64,000 nt of DNA, taken from contig NZ_JBGIYY010000007.1 in NCBI RefSeq assembly GCF_041380235.1, positions 124,001-188,000 of the forward strand, written 5' to 3'. Position 1 is the stretch's first letter, and the number at the start of each line of letters is the position of its first letter. Positions 29,323 through 38,256 of the stretch are shown piece after piece. Below the pieces are notes generated by a model. The model was not told where the DNA came from. It did not search any database and saw nothing but the letters and a program-made list of their open reading frames with translations. A program made the position numbers and the translations under genes. The DNA comes from Glaciecola sp041380235 (lineage in GTDB: Bacteria > Pseudomonadota > Gammaproteobacteria > Enterobacterales > Alteromonadaceae).

Positions 29323-30018
29323 TCAAAAATCGGCGTCACCCTTACTCCCGTCCGAGTTGTTTGACGTGGTAGCTTGTATCTCAGCCGAACGCAACGTAGC
29401 GTGATTAATATAACTACCCTTATAGCGCTTACCCTTAGATAAAAATAGGCAACAACTAAATACAGTTACTATTACAAGTGCTATGTAGAACCAGTTGAGC
29501 GGTAATTTAGGGTTTATTGGCCAAAGCGAATAGCCAAGCAAAAACCACCATAATGTAAAAATGTAAACACTAACGATTTGATTTATTTTGGATACTGATA
29601 CTTCACTTGCGCCGGATATAACATGACTAAAAAGGTCATCCTTTTTGGTGTTTGAGTTTCGAGATAAAACTATCTTGTATAATGGACCTGTGGTTTTATT
29701 CTCTAGCATATCTACATGCTTTTCCCAATTCTCCTGCCAAAACTTGCTACCTCTATTCACAAGTACCCAAGAAAATGAAAACATAAGGCCGAGACATGAA
29801 AGGATGACAGACATATCTTGACGAGGCACTCCTTCAAAGCTTTGGACGGCAACAAAACCGGCTAAAGTAGCGCCGATAAAAGTCCAAAAATAAGTTGCAC
29901 GCTTCCAGTACAACTCAATTTCAAATTTTCTTATATCTAAAGCGTGCGCCAGTGCATCCTTTTCCTTTCCTTCAAAAGCCTTGTCATATTCTTCTTGCGA
30001 TATCTGATTCGTAGTCAT
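29323..30018 (-). CDS. RipA-like octameric membrane protein (tentative)
   Basis: A 231-residue protein with four membrane helices in two pairs (about residues 40-60 and 70-90, then 150-170 and 180-200). The N-terminal block DIRKFEIELYWKRATYFW is shared with the RipA-type family (named from Francisella RipA) that is common in accessory regions. The tail is polar. It converges with the small Cys-rich gene. The function in this setting is unknown; confidence in the family name is moderate. Confidence 0.6.
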   Translation of the reverse strand: MTTNQISQEEYDKAFEGKEKDALAHALDIRKFEIELYWKRATYFWTFIGATLAGFVAVQSFEGVPRQDMSVILSCLGLMFSFSWVLVNRGSKFWQENWEKHVDMLENKTTGPLYKIVLSRNSNTKKDDLFSHVISGASEVSVSKINQIVSVYIFTLWWFLLGYSLWPINPKLPLNWFYIALVIVTVFSCCLFLSKGKRYKGSYINHATLRSAEIQATTSNNSDGSKGDADF

Positions 30019-30238
30019 ATTGTCTCTTAAGGCAACTAATTATTATAAGAACTTCATTGGAAAAACAGAACCTTACCATCTCATACTCTACATTTTTTTT
30101 TCTGATATTTTCTACTATTTTTTAGCTTGTTACGGTATATGAGATGCATAGTAACAACTCGAAAGAATCAACTAAGAAGTCAATGGAGAAAAAGGCTAAA
30201 AAATAGAAAATGAATGTAGTCTTATTAGACCAATTGGG

Positions 30239-30278
30239 TGGATCAGTTTTAGATGCACCCTCCGTGGTTCAGTTTTAA
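30239..30278. mobile_element. possible IS21-type end remnant
   Basis: TGGATCAGTTTTA (30239-30251) and TGGTTCAGTTTTAA (30265-30278) are repeated 26 bases apart, a pattern like the multiple TGGATCAGTTTT repeats at IS21-family ends. No istA/istB genes are present, so it would be a solo end or scar. Confidence 0.3.
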
Positions 30279-30285
30279 CTGCAAA

Positions 30286-30453
30286 TTAACAGGCTATTTG
30301 ATAGCGCTGACTAACATTGCCGTGAAACGAATAAAGTTTGCGCTGTTCACTTATCCATAAAGTTAATTTTTCGGGGTCATCAAACCATTTACTACCAGAT
30401 TCGGTTTTTATTGTTATTCGTTGTAATTTGTTCTCTTCTGGTTCTTCCGACAT
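30286..30453 (-). CDS. small hypothetical protein, 55 residues
   Basis: An ATG at 30451-30453 follows AAGGAAGAAGA on the minus strand, a good ribosome site. The product begins MSEEPEENKLQRITIKTESG, is charged and ends QRYQIAC. It has no membrane segment. Coding potential is supported by the ribosome site and even amino-acid use; no family recognised. It lies inside the island beside the possible IS end. Confidence 0.45.
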   Translation of the reverse strand: MSEEPEENKLQRITIKTESGSKWFDDPEKLTLWISEQRKLYSFHGNVSQRYQIAC

Positions 30454-30731
30454 TCTTCTTCCTTATTGTTTTCTTATACAACGGTAAGCGTAAAAACGTC
30501 ATTTATGCACCGGAGTATCCTTGACGACGTTATACGGCAAAATGCTTTTAGCAGAATTACTGCTCATATTTTTGTTATTAATCGATGTACTACTTTATAG
30601 AGGCAGTATCAAAGTTAATATTATGAGGTAGGTGAACGAGTTTTCGGCAGGCTTTAATATGTGTGAATTTTGCCACCTGGAGCGCTAAATTTGCGTATAT
30701 ATTAAAATAATAAGTTAAATATTATTAAAAT

Positions 30732-30771
30732 ATGTTTGACATTAAATAATTCCGGTGTATATTTCAAACAT
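30732..30771 (+). promoter_or_regulatory. promoter with flanking inverted repeat, upstream of the 91-residue gene
   Basis: TTGACA (30736-30741) and TATATT (30758-30763) are spaced 16 bases and form a good sigma-70 promoter. ATGTTTGA (30732-30739) and TCAAACAT (30764-30771) are perfect inverted 8-mers that overlap the -35 and flank the -10, so a dimeric repressor could act here. Between 30454 and 30731 I see no gene. Confidence 0.6.
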
Positions 30772-30791
30772 GTTCTGAGAGGAGAGTAATA

Positions 30792-31067
30792 ATGGCTAAA
30801 ACAAGACATATTCAAAAACGCATGAGTCAACGCGCTATCGAACAAGTTGCATTGGATATTGTTAAGCAATTCGGCGTTGATAGTGGTGACAAAACCATTC
30901 TCAATGAAAAAGCGCTACAAGCAGCAATGCAAGAATTAAAGCGCTTACACAAGCATATGGACAAAATGAAGTCACGTGGTGGTCTTGTCTTAGTTGAACA
31001 GGACGGTTACGAACTTACCGCCTACGCACTCAGAAGTTTTAATAAATCAAAAGCGATCGCTGCTTAA
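30792..31067 (+). CDS. small basic protein, DUF4258-like (tentative)
   Basis: A 91-residue basic protein starting MAKTRHIQKRMSQRAIEQ, with GGLVLVEQDGYELTAYALRSF near the end. The pattern resembles small DUF4258-type proteins (RelE-like beta sheet) carried by phages, plasmids and islands. A strong GAGAGGAGAG site precedes the ATG. The next gene follows after 13 bases with its own ribosome site, so both share the promoter at 30.73 kb. It might be a toxin-like or regulator component of the methyltransferase cassette (inference). Confidence 0.6.
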   Translation: MAKTRHIQKRMSQRAIEQVALDIVKQFGVDSGDKTILNEKALQAAMQELKRLHKHMDKMKSRGGLVLVEQDGYELTAYALRSFNKSKAIAA

Positions 31068-31080
31068 AGGAGCACCCAAG

Positions 31081-32820
31081 ATGCACGCATCATTGCACCA
31101 GCTAGTGTCTAACAGTTTTTGGGATACTACTCTTGATATCGATTATCAAATCACACAATTGCAAAGCGCTTGTTTTGCTTTTGGATATATGTCCAAAAAT
31201 AAACTGTTAGATGAGCAGCAAAGGTATAATAAACATATCAGTAACGATGCGTTTGCAACAACCTTAAATGATTGTATTAGCAATCACTTCAACATTAACT
31301 TTGGCAAAGTTGAGAATGAAGAACTTAACGCATTCTTAGAGCAGCTTACCGAGTTACTCAATGCCGAACTCATCACAAATAATGATTTACTTATAGCAGT
31401 AAGAGAGCTTCATGATAAATACAAAAATGGATATGTGATACCAGATGAACTTATTGATTTAGGCGTAAAGTTAGCGGGGAATGATTTAAAAAGTGTTTAT
31501 TTTCCATTCGAAAAAGGCTGCGATTTCGCAATAGGCTTCCCGGCACAAACAGAAGTAAAGTGTGAAACGGCTAACCAAGCTGATGTGTTTTATGCTGACA
31601 TACTAGCTATTTTAGCTAATAGGCCCATCTCGATTACACAAGTTGACCCGATACTATCACCAAGCTTGGTCGTTAGTGGCGGTTTAGAACAATTTGATGC
31701 AGTAATTTCAATGCCACCGTTCAGCGTTAAAATACCGAAAAAAATAAATGACATCTGGAGCCGTTTTCCAGAAACGTCAATGATGGCTGAAGTCTACTAC
31801 TTACGACATATGCTTGCTCAAAGCAAAAATAGGGTGGTTTGCTTTGTCTCTAATGGTTTTTTGTTTAGGACCGCTGCTGGTGAAAAATTATTCAAGCAAG
31901 ATATGGTTGATAAGGGCTGGTTGAAAGCCGTTATTAGCTTACCAAGCAACCTGCTCAATCATACCGGGGTACCGATCTCTGTTTTGATTTTTGACAAAAC
32001 AAAAACAACTCAAGAGGTCACCTTTATTGATGCAAGTACTGACGACTTCGTTGCTAAACTTACGAATAAGCGAAACAGGCTGGTAAATATTGAAAGGATC
32101 TTAAGTTCACTGGATTCAAAAGCTAATTCACAAATATGCGTCTCTACCAAAGCAGATGAAATAATTGAAAACGACTTTAACCTTTCACCTAATCGTTATG
32201 TAGTAAGTGAACAAGACAGAGATTTAAAGACTTTTTTGAGTAAGTTTGACTTAGTCAAACTTGGAGAGGTAGCAGAGCTAATAAGGCCTCAAGCAGCAAA
32301 GCATAGTCATGATGAGCAATATGCCTTCCAAGAATTTGGTTTATCTGACATTAATCCGAATGGTGAATTAGGGGGCTCAGGTAAAACAATTATGGTTTCG
32401 ATGCTAGAGCGTATGAAAGTAAAGAAACATCTTATAAAAGCAAACGACATTTTAATCGTTTGCAGAGGTGCCGTCGGAACAGTTTGCATCGTTCCTGAAG
32501 ACATTCCAGAAAACGCAGTGGCCAACCAAGTCTTTGCTATCGTGCGGATCAAAGGTCATTTAACGCACATAAGTGCTCAAAGTATTTATCAGTATCTTAT
32601 TTCACATTATGCAAAACATCAGTTAAACGCGCTTGCAACCGGCACAACTGCACTAATGCTTTCGAGTAAAGACTTAAGTAATTTAGACATGCCAATATTT
32701 ACTGAAGAACAGCGAAAAGCTATCGACGAAACAAGACAAACCATTAAAGCAAAATACACTCAAATTGAAGAGCTTGAAGGTCAGATAGCGCAGCTCAACA
32801 AAACAGCATTAACTTTTTGA
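31081..32820 (+). CDS. methyltransferase-like/specificity-subunit fusion with degenerate catalytic motifs
   Basis: A 579-residue protein from the ATG at 31081, which follows AAAGGAGC; the in-frame upstream extension overlaps the previous gene and is unlikely. Residues about 130-350 resemble the N6-adenine methylase (HsdM-like) fold: ISMPPFSVKIP sits where NPPF is expected, followed by SNGFLFRTAAGEKLFKQDMV and ISLPSNLLNHTGVPISVLIF, which are HsdM-like. The SAM-binding motif I (normally D-x-x-x-G-x-G) is not recognisable; the closest stretch is YFPFEKGCDFAIGF. Residues about 400-579 resemble one HsdS target-recognition half with a C-terminal coiled coil. It may bind DNA without methylating it. 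Confidence 0.65.
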   Translation: MHASLHQLVSNSFWDTTLDIDYQITQLQSACFAFGYMSKNKLLDEQQRYNKHISNDAFATTLNDCISNHFNINFGKVENEELNAFLEQLTELLNAELITNNDLLIAVRELHDKYKNGYVIPDELIDLGVKLAGNDLKSVYFPFEKGCDFAIGFPAQTEVKCETANQADVFYADILAILANRPISITQVDPILSPSLVVSGGLEQFDAVISMPPFSVKIPKKINDIWSRFPETSMMAEVYYLRHMLAQSKNRVVCFVSNGFLFRTAAGEKLFKQDMVDKGWLKAVISLPSNLLNHTGVPISVLIFDKTKTTQEVTFIDASTDDFVAKLTNKRNRLVNIERILSSLDSKANSQICVSTKADEIIENDFNLSPNRYVVSEQDRDLKTFLSKFDLVKLGEVAELIRPQAAKHSHDEQYAFQEFGLSDINPNGELGGSGKTIMVSMLERMKVKKHLIKANDILIVCRGAVGTVCIVPEDIPENAVANQVFAIVRIKGHLTHISAQSIYQYLISHYAKHQLNALATGTTALMLSSKDLSNLDMPIFTEEQRKAIDETRQTIKAKYTQIEELEGQIAQLNKTALTF

Positions 32821-32928
32821 GTTACACAAGATAATTCAATTACTTACTTATAAAGAAATTGTTAGACTAAAGTTGTTGTTCAGGGAATGACGGCCAATTA
32901 GTTCACTTTAGAATCATTAGGAAAATAG

Positions 32929-35415
32929 ATGGCAATTAAAAAGACAGAACTCTATTCATCACTATGGGCCAGTTGCGACGAATTACGAGGTGGCATGGAT
33001 GCCAGTCAGTACAAAGACTACGTGCTCACTATGCTATTTATGAAGTACGTGTCAGACAAATTCAAAGGCGATCCGTATGGCATGATAGTCGTGCCTGATG
33101 GCGCAAGTTACGATGATATGGTTGCCGCGAAGGGCGATAAAGAAATTGGCGATAAAATTAATAAAATTATCTCAGCACTCGCTGAAGAGAATGACCTTAA
33201 AGGGGTCATTGATGTCGCCGATTTTAATGACGAGGATAAGCTAGGTAAAGGCAAAGAGATGATAGACCGTCTCACCAAACTTGTCGGTATCTTCCAAGGA
33301 TTAGACTTATCCGCCAACCGCGTTGAAGGTGATGACTTATTAGGTGATGCCTATGAGTATTTAATGCGTCACTTTGCGACCGAGTCGGGCAAATCAAAAG
33401 GTCAGTTTTATACGCCGTCAGAAGTGTCCCAAATATTAGCAAAAGTCATTGGTATTAATGAAAACACACCCCAAGATGCAACAGTATACGATGCAACCTG
33501 TGGGTCAGGCTCTTTGCTATTAAAGGCCAGTGACGAAGCACCTCGTGGCTTGTCGATATATGGCCAAGAAATGGACAATGCTACTAGCGCTTTAGCACGC
33601 ATGAACATGATTTTACATAATAACGCCACAGCTAAAATTTGGAAGGGCAATACCCTGTCCGATCCACAATGGAAAGACTCAGCTAACCAATTGAAATTGA
33701 TGGATTTTGCGGTAGCCAACCCCCCATTTTCGACCAAGAGCTGGACCAGTGGGTTAAACCCTAGCGAAGACTTATATAATCGTTTCACATGGGGGATTCC
33801 GCCAGAGAAAAACGGCGATTTTGCGTTTCTACTGCATATTATCGCTAGCTTAAAAAGCACGGGTAAAGGTGCGATTATCTTGCCCCACGGTGTCTTATTC
33901 CGAGGTAACGCCGAAGCGAACATTCGTGCAAATCTCATTAAACAAGGTTACATCAAAGGTATCATTGGTCTGCCTGCCAACTTATTTTATGGCACGGGTA
34001 TACCCGCATGTATTATTGTCATCGATAAAGAGCATGCTCAGAAAGCGGTTGAAAAATTTGATGTAAGCACTCAAGCCTCAAGAGACAGCAGCATCCCCGC
34101 AATGTCAGGCCGCCCTATCTTTATGATAGATGCTAGCAAAGGCTTCATGAAAGATGGTAATAAAAACCGCTTACGCAGCCAAGACATTCACAAAATAGTC
34201 GATGTGTTTAATAAAGGTCTAGAGCTTGAACGTTACAGTCGCTTAGTAGCGTTCAATGAAATTGCAGCTAACGATTACAATCTTAACATTCCGCGCTATA
34301 TCGACTCATCAGAGCCTGAAGATTTACATGACTTAAGTGCCCACTTACAAGGTGGTATCCCAAATCGAGATATTGATGCACTTGAGCACTATTGGCGAGT
34401 ATTTCCTAGCATTCGTGCGACTTTATTTAAACCTGCTGCTCGGGATGGTTACAGCGACTGCATGCTTGAAGCCAGTCAAGTCAAACCCAGCATATTATCG
34501 CATCAAGAATTTAAAGACTTTGCGACGCGCAGCTTACTGCCCTTTAAGAAGTGGATATCACAAGCGGCGCTCAAAGATATCCAACAAGGCGATAAACCCA
34601 AGCCGTTTATTTACGGAATTTCGGAAGCGCTGCTATCTGCCTATGCCAATAGCGACTTACTGAGCAAATACGATATTTACCAAATCCTCATGGATTATTG
34701 GTCTGAAAGCATGCAGGACGACGTTTATGTATTAATACAAGACGATTGGCAGGCAGGTAAAACACTGCGTGAACTGGTGGCCAAGAAAGGCGAGAAAATA
34801 AAAGAAACGCCTGATTTAATAATAGGCAAAAACAAATACAAAGCAGAGCTTATTCCGCCAAGTTTAATTGTTACACGCTACTTTGCTGAGGAACAAGCTG
34901 ATATAAATGCATTGCAAGCCAAGCAGGATGAGGCAACTCAAGAGTTAGAGAGCTACATTGAAGAGCATAGTATTGAGGACGGCCTACTTGCTGAAGCACT
35001 TAACGATAAAGATAAAGTCACAAAGGCCAGTATTGCCGCTAGAGCAAAACAAACGGCAGACACAGATGAAGTGGCCGCGCTTAAGTATGCAACCAAGCTA
35101 TTTAATGCTGAAGCTGCTGCCAAAAAGTCAGTCAAAGAAGCACAAGAGAAGCTCGATTTGGCCGCATTTAATCAATATACAAAACTCTCTATTGATGACA
35201 TCAAAATATTGATTGTGGATGATAAATGGCTAGCAACATTACAGGCAAATATTGTCGCGGAGATTGAGAGAGTTACTCAACAGATGGCTAGTCGCGTAAA
35301 AGAGCTAGAAGAGAGATATAGCACACCATTACCAATAATTGCTAAAGCAGTCGATAACCTTAGCGAAAAAGTTACAGAGCATCTAAAAACAATGGGATTG
35401 GAATGGTCGATATGA
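32929..35415 (+). CDS. hsdM: type I restriction-modification methylase subunit
   Basis: An 828-residue HsdM that methylates adenine as part of the M2S or R2M2S complex. It has an N-terminal HsdM_N helical domain, motif I DATCGSGSLLLKA near residue 187 and motif IV ANPPFS near 263. The family core ends near residue 500; the remaining 300 residues add an acidic helical extension with coiled coil (QDEATQELESYIEEH and ELEERYSTPL), seen in the long HsdM subgroup. The gene overlaps hsdS by 13 bases at the annotated hsdS start. Confidence 0.92.
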   Translation: MAIKKTELYSSLWASCDELRGGMDASQYKDYVLTMLFMKYVSDKFKGDPYGMIVVPDGASYDDMVAAKGDKEIGDKINKIISALAEENDLKGVIDVADFNDEDKLGKGKEMIDRLTKLVGIFQGLDLSANRVEGDDLLGDAYEYLMRHFATESGKSKGQFYTPSEVSQILAKVIGINENTPQDATVYDATCGSGSLLLKASDEAPRGLSIYGQEMDNATSALARMNMILHNNATAKIWKGNTLSDPQWKDSANQLKLMDFAVANPPFSTKSWTSGLNPSEDLYNRFTWGIPPEKNGDFAFLLHIIASLKSTGKGAIILPHGVLFRGNAEANIRANLIKQGYIKGIIGLPANLFYGTGIPACIIVIDKEHAQKAVEKFDVSTQASRDSSIPAMSGRPIFMIDASKGFMKDGNKNRLRSQDIHKIVDVFNKGLELERYSRLVAFNEIAANDYNLNIPRYIDSSEPEDLHDLSAHLQGGIPNRDIDALEHYWRVFPSIRATLFKPAARDGYSDCMLEASQVKPSILSHQEFKDFATRSLLPFKKWISQAALKDIQQGDKPKPFIYGISEALLSAYANSDLLSKYDIYQILMDYWSESMQDDVYVLIQDDWQAGKTLRELVAKKGEKIKETPDLIIGKNKYKAELIPPSLIVTRYFAEEQADINALQAKQDEATQELESYIEEHSIEDGLLAEALNDKDKVTKASIAARAKQTADTDEVAALKYATKLFNAEAAAKKSVKEAQEKLDLAAFNQYTKLSIDDIKILIVDDKWLATLQANIVAEIERVTQQMASRVKELEERYSTPLPIIAKAVDNLSEKVTEHLKTMGLEWSI

Positions 35416-36800
35416 TTGCAACTGCTAGTCAACCTATACCTGAGGGATATAAACAAACTGAGGTTGCTGTCATTCCTAATGATTGGAATACCAAGCAATT
35501 AAAAAATATATTCAGCTTAAAAAATGGATATGCGTTCAAAGGTGAGAACTTTTCAGATAAAGGCCCAATAGTATTAACTCCCGGAAACTTTAAGTTAGGC
35601 GGGGGGCTTTACTTCGAGAATCGTAATACTAAAAGATACAAAGGAACCTACCCTAGAGGTTTTGAATTTGAAAATGGTGATTTAGTTCTGGTAATGACAG
35701 ACTTAACTCTAGACTGTAACCTACTGGGGCAACCTGCATTTATAGAAAACGAAGAGCGAGTCCTGCACAACCAACGTATCGGTAAAATATTATTTCTAAC
35801 TAAACCGTGGGATAAAAAGTTCATATATTACTCGTTACTTTCACCTTTATACCTGTCAGTAATTAAGAATTCTGCAACGGGCTCTACTGTTAGACATACT
35901 TCCCCAACTACGATTTTAAATTCATGGATTATTGCACCACCAAAAGAAGAACAAACCGCCATCGCGAATGCCCTATCCGATGTCGATGCGCTGCTAGCAC
36001 AATTAGAAAAGCTCATCGCGAAAAAACAAGCGATTAAAACAGCCACCATGCAGCAACTGCTCACCGGTAAAACCCGCTTACCTGAGTTCGCCTATTACAA
36101 AGACGGCGATAAGCAAGGCCAGCCTATTGGCACCAAACAGAGCGAACTAGGCGAGATTCCAGAGGATTGGGAGGTAGTCTGTTTCGGTGAGTTGTTTGAG
36201 CAATCAACATCTAGAAAAAACCTAAAAGCTAATACTTTGGCAACTTTTATTGGTATGCAGGATGTAAGTGAAAACGCGAAATTAATTAGACAAATCTCAG
36301 TTGCAGCAAGCAAGGTAAAATCTGGTTTTACTTATTTTGAAAAAGGTGATGTTTTAGTCGCCAAAATAACTCCCTGTTTTGAAAATGGAAAAGGTTGTCA
36401 TACTAAAACCCTAAATACTGACATTGGCTTTGGTAGCACTGAATTTCATGTTTTAAAAGCAAAACATCACTCCGATTCTGACTTTATCTACTATTGGACA
36501 ACAAGAGACATTTTAAGAAGTAATCTTGAGCGTGAAATGGTTGGCAGCGCAGGTCATCGTCGAGTTCCGTTTTCAGCGATTCAAGACTATCCGATCCCAT
36601 GTCCATCGACTAAACAAGAACAAACGGAAATAGCCAACATCCTGTCTGATATGGATGACGAAATTCAAACACTTGAACAGCGATTAAAGAAAACCCGCCA
36701 AGTAAAACAAGGCATGATGCAAGAGCTACTTACAGGCCGAACAAGGTTGCCTTTTGACGCATCTGGCGAAACGAGCACGGAGATCATAGATGCCAACTGA
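35403..36800 (+). CDS. hsdS: type I restriction-modification specificity subunit
   Basis: A 465-residue HsdS that chooses the DNA target. Two target-recognition domains each begin with an IP-DW block (VIPNDWNTKQL and EIPEDWEVVCF) and end in EEQTAIANALSDVDALLAQLE- and EQTEIANILSDMDDEIQTLE-type conserved helices, each followed by MQQLLTGKTRLP or MQELLTGRTRLP. The start may be ATG 35403 or ATG 35412; the second gives an ATGA overlap with hsdM. The end overlaps the next gene by 11 bases, showing one compact operon. Confidence 0.92.
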   Translation: MVDMIATASQPIPEGYKQTEVAVIPNDWNTKQLKNIFSLKNGYAFKGENFSDKGPIVLTPGNFKLGGGLYFENRNTKRYKGTYPRGFEFENGDLVLVMTDLTLDCNLLGQPAFIENEERVLHNQRIGKILFLTKPWDKKFIYYSLLSPLYLSVIKNSATGSTVRHTSPTTILNSWIIAPPKEEQTAIANALSDVDALLAQLEKLIAKKQAIKTATMQQLLTGKTRLPEFAYYKDGDKQGQPIGTKQSELGEIPEDWEVVCFGELFEQSTSRKNLKANTLATFIGMQDVSENAKLIRQISVAASKVKSGFTYFEKGDVLVAKITPCFENGKGCHTKTLNTDIGFGSTEFHVLKAKHHSDSDFIYYWTTRDILRSNLEREMVGSAGHRRVPFSAIQDYPIPCPSTKQEQTEIANILSDMDDEIQTLEQRLKKTRQVKQGMMQELLTGRTRLPFDASGETSTEIIDAN

Positions 36801-38256
36801 AAAAAGCCTTGAACAACTTCGAGCTTTACTAAATGAACTATGCCATTTACCTACTGAAACAGAGTGGGTAGAGTTTAAGTATAATGTTGATGTGATTAAG
36901 ATTGGCGAATATATCTCGGCACTAGCCAATTCTGCGGCTTTACTAGGTAAGCAAACCGCGTATTTAGTGTATGGCGTAGAAGATGTTACTCATGAGGTGA
37001 TTGGTACTGATTTCAAACCTTCAAGCCAAAAACACAAAGGGCAAGAGCTAGAAAGTTGGTTATTACAAAAAACCGCGCCTAAAATTCACTTTCAGTTTTG
37101 TGAGTTTACCAATATCGATAATATTCCCGTAGTTGTTTTGGAAATTCAGGCAGCAAGCCATGTGCCGGTGCAATTTGACGGCATAGAATACATTCGTGTT
37201 GGTTCGTATAAAAAGAAACTGCGTGAATTTGCTGAAAAAGAGCGAGAATTGTGGCGAGTATTTGACAAAATCCCTTTTGAACAACAAGCTGCAACCGAAA
37301 ACAGCAGTGCTGAAGATGTGCTGAAGTTACTCGATTATCCCGCTTATTTTGAGCTAACTGCCCAGCCGCTACCAGAAGGGCGAGACGCGATTTTAGAGGC
37401 ATTACAGGCCGATAGATTGATTAGTAAAAACGACGGTGGGCGTTGGCAAATCGCTAATTTAGGGGCTATTTTATTTGCTAAAAAACTGCAAAACTTCCAG
37501 CACCTTGGGCGTAAAGCCGTGCGCCTCATTCATTATCGAGGCAATAGCCGTGTAGAGACAGTGCGAGAGCTGGAGGGTAATAAAGGATATGCAGCAGGTT
37601 TTGAAGGCTTAATTGACTATATTAAAACCCTGCTGCCCGCCAATGAAGAAATAGGTAAAGCCTTTCGTAAAGAAGTGCCAATGTATCCTGAGTTAGCCAT
37701 TCGTGAGCTAGTGGCGAATGCCATTATTCACCAAGATTTCACGTTAACTGGCACTGGGCCAACGATAGAGCTATTTGATACCCGCATGGAAATAACGAAT
37801 CCGGGTGTACCTTTGGTAGATACCGACCGTTTTATTGACTCACCGCCACAAAGCCGCAATGAAATGTTGGCCTCATTTATGCGCCGCATCAATATCTGTG
37901 AAGAGCGTGGCACTGGCATTGATAAAGTAATATTTCAAACAGAACTGTATCAATTGCCCGCTCCTATTTTTGAAGTAACCAACAGTCACACCCGTGCAGT
38001 TTTATTCGGGTATAAATCATTTGCTGAAATGGATAAAGAAGACCGAATTCGAGCTTGTTACCAACACTCTTGTCTACGCTACGTAAGTCGTGAACATATG
38101 AATAATACTTCTTTAAGAGAGCGTTTTGGAATAGAAGGGAAGAATAGTGCTACGGTGAGCCGAGTGATTAAAGATGCAGTTAGTGCTGGACTAGTGAAAG
38201 CTTATGATGCAGAGGCTGGGACCAAAGCTATGCGCTACGTTCCACATTGGAGTTAA
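36790..38256 (+). CDS. AlbA_2 (Schlafen-type) and GHKL-type ATP-binding protein inside the hsd operon
   Basis: A 488-residue protein. Residues about 15-135 form an AlbA_2/AAA_4 domain (ETEWVEFKYNVD, SALANSAAL, YLVYGVED). Residues about 285-375 carry a GHKL-like ATP site (IRELVANAIIHQDF, EERGTGIDKVI), as in RecG-like transcriptional regulators. The C-terminus (KNSATVSRVIKDAVSAGLVKAY) looks like a winged helix. It is translationally linked to hsdS. Genes of this type are known inside type I loci, but whether they regulate or add a nuclease-like defence step is unclear. Confidence 0.8.
   Translation: MPTEKSLEQLRALLNELCHLPTETEWVEFKYNVDVIKIGEYISALANSAALLGKQTAYLVYGVEDVTHEVIGTDFKPSSQKHKGQELESWLLQKTAPKIHFQFCEFTNIDNIPVVVLEIQAASHVPVQFDGIEYIRVGSYKKKLREFAEKERELWRVFDKIPFEQQAATENSSAEDVLKLLDYPAYFELTAQPLPEGRDAILEALQADRLISKNDGGRWQIANLGAILFAKKLQNFQHLGRKAVRLIHYRGNSRVETVRELEGNKGYAAGFEGLIDYIKTLLPANEEIGKAFRKEVPMYPELAIRELVANAIIHQDFTLTGTGPTIELFDTRMEITNPGVPLVDTDRFIDSPPQSRNEMLASFMRRINICEERGTGIDKVIFQTELYQLPAPIFEVTNSHTRAVLFGYKSFAEMDKEDRIRACYQHSCLRYVSREHMNNTSLRERFGIEGKNSATVSRVIKDAVSAGLVKAYDAEAGTKAMRYVPHWS

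Noticed and set aside
30994..31080. Upstream extension of the methylase-like fusion
   Set aside because: It lies inside the 91-residue gene in another frame; the ATG at 31081 has a good ribosome site.
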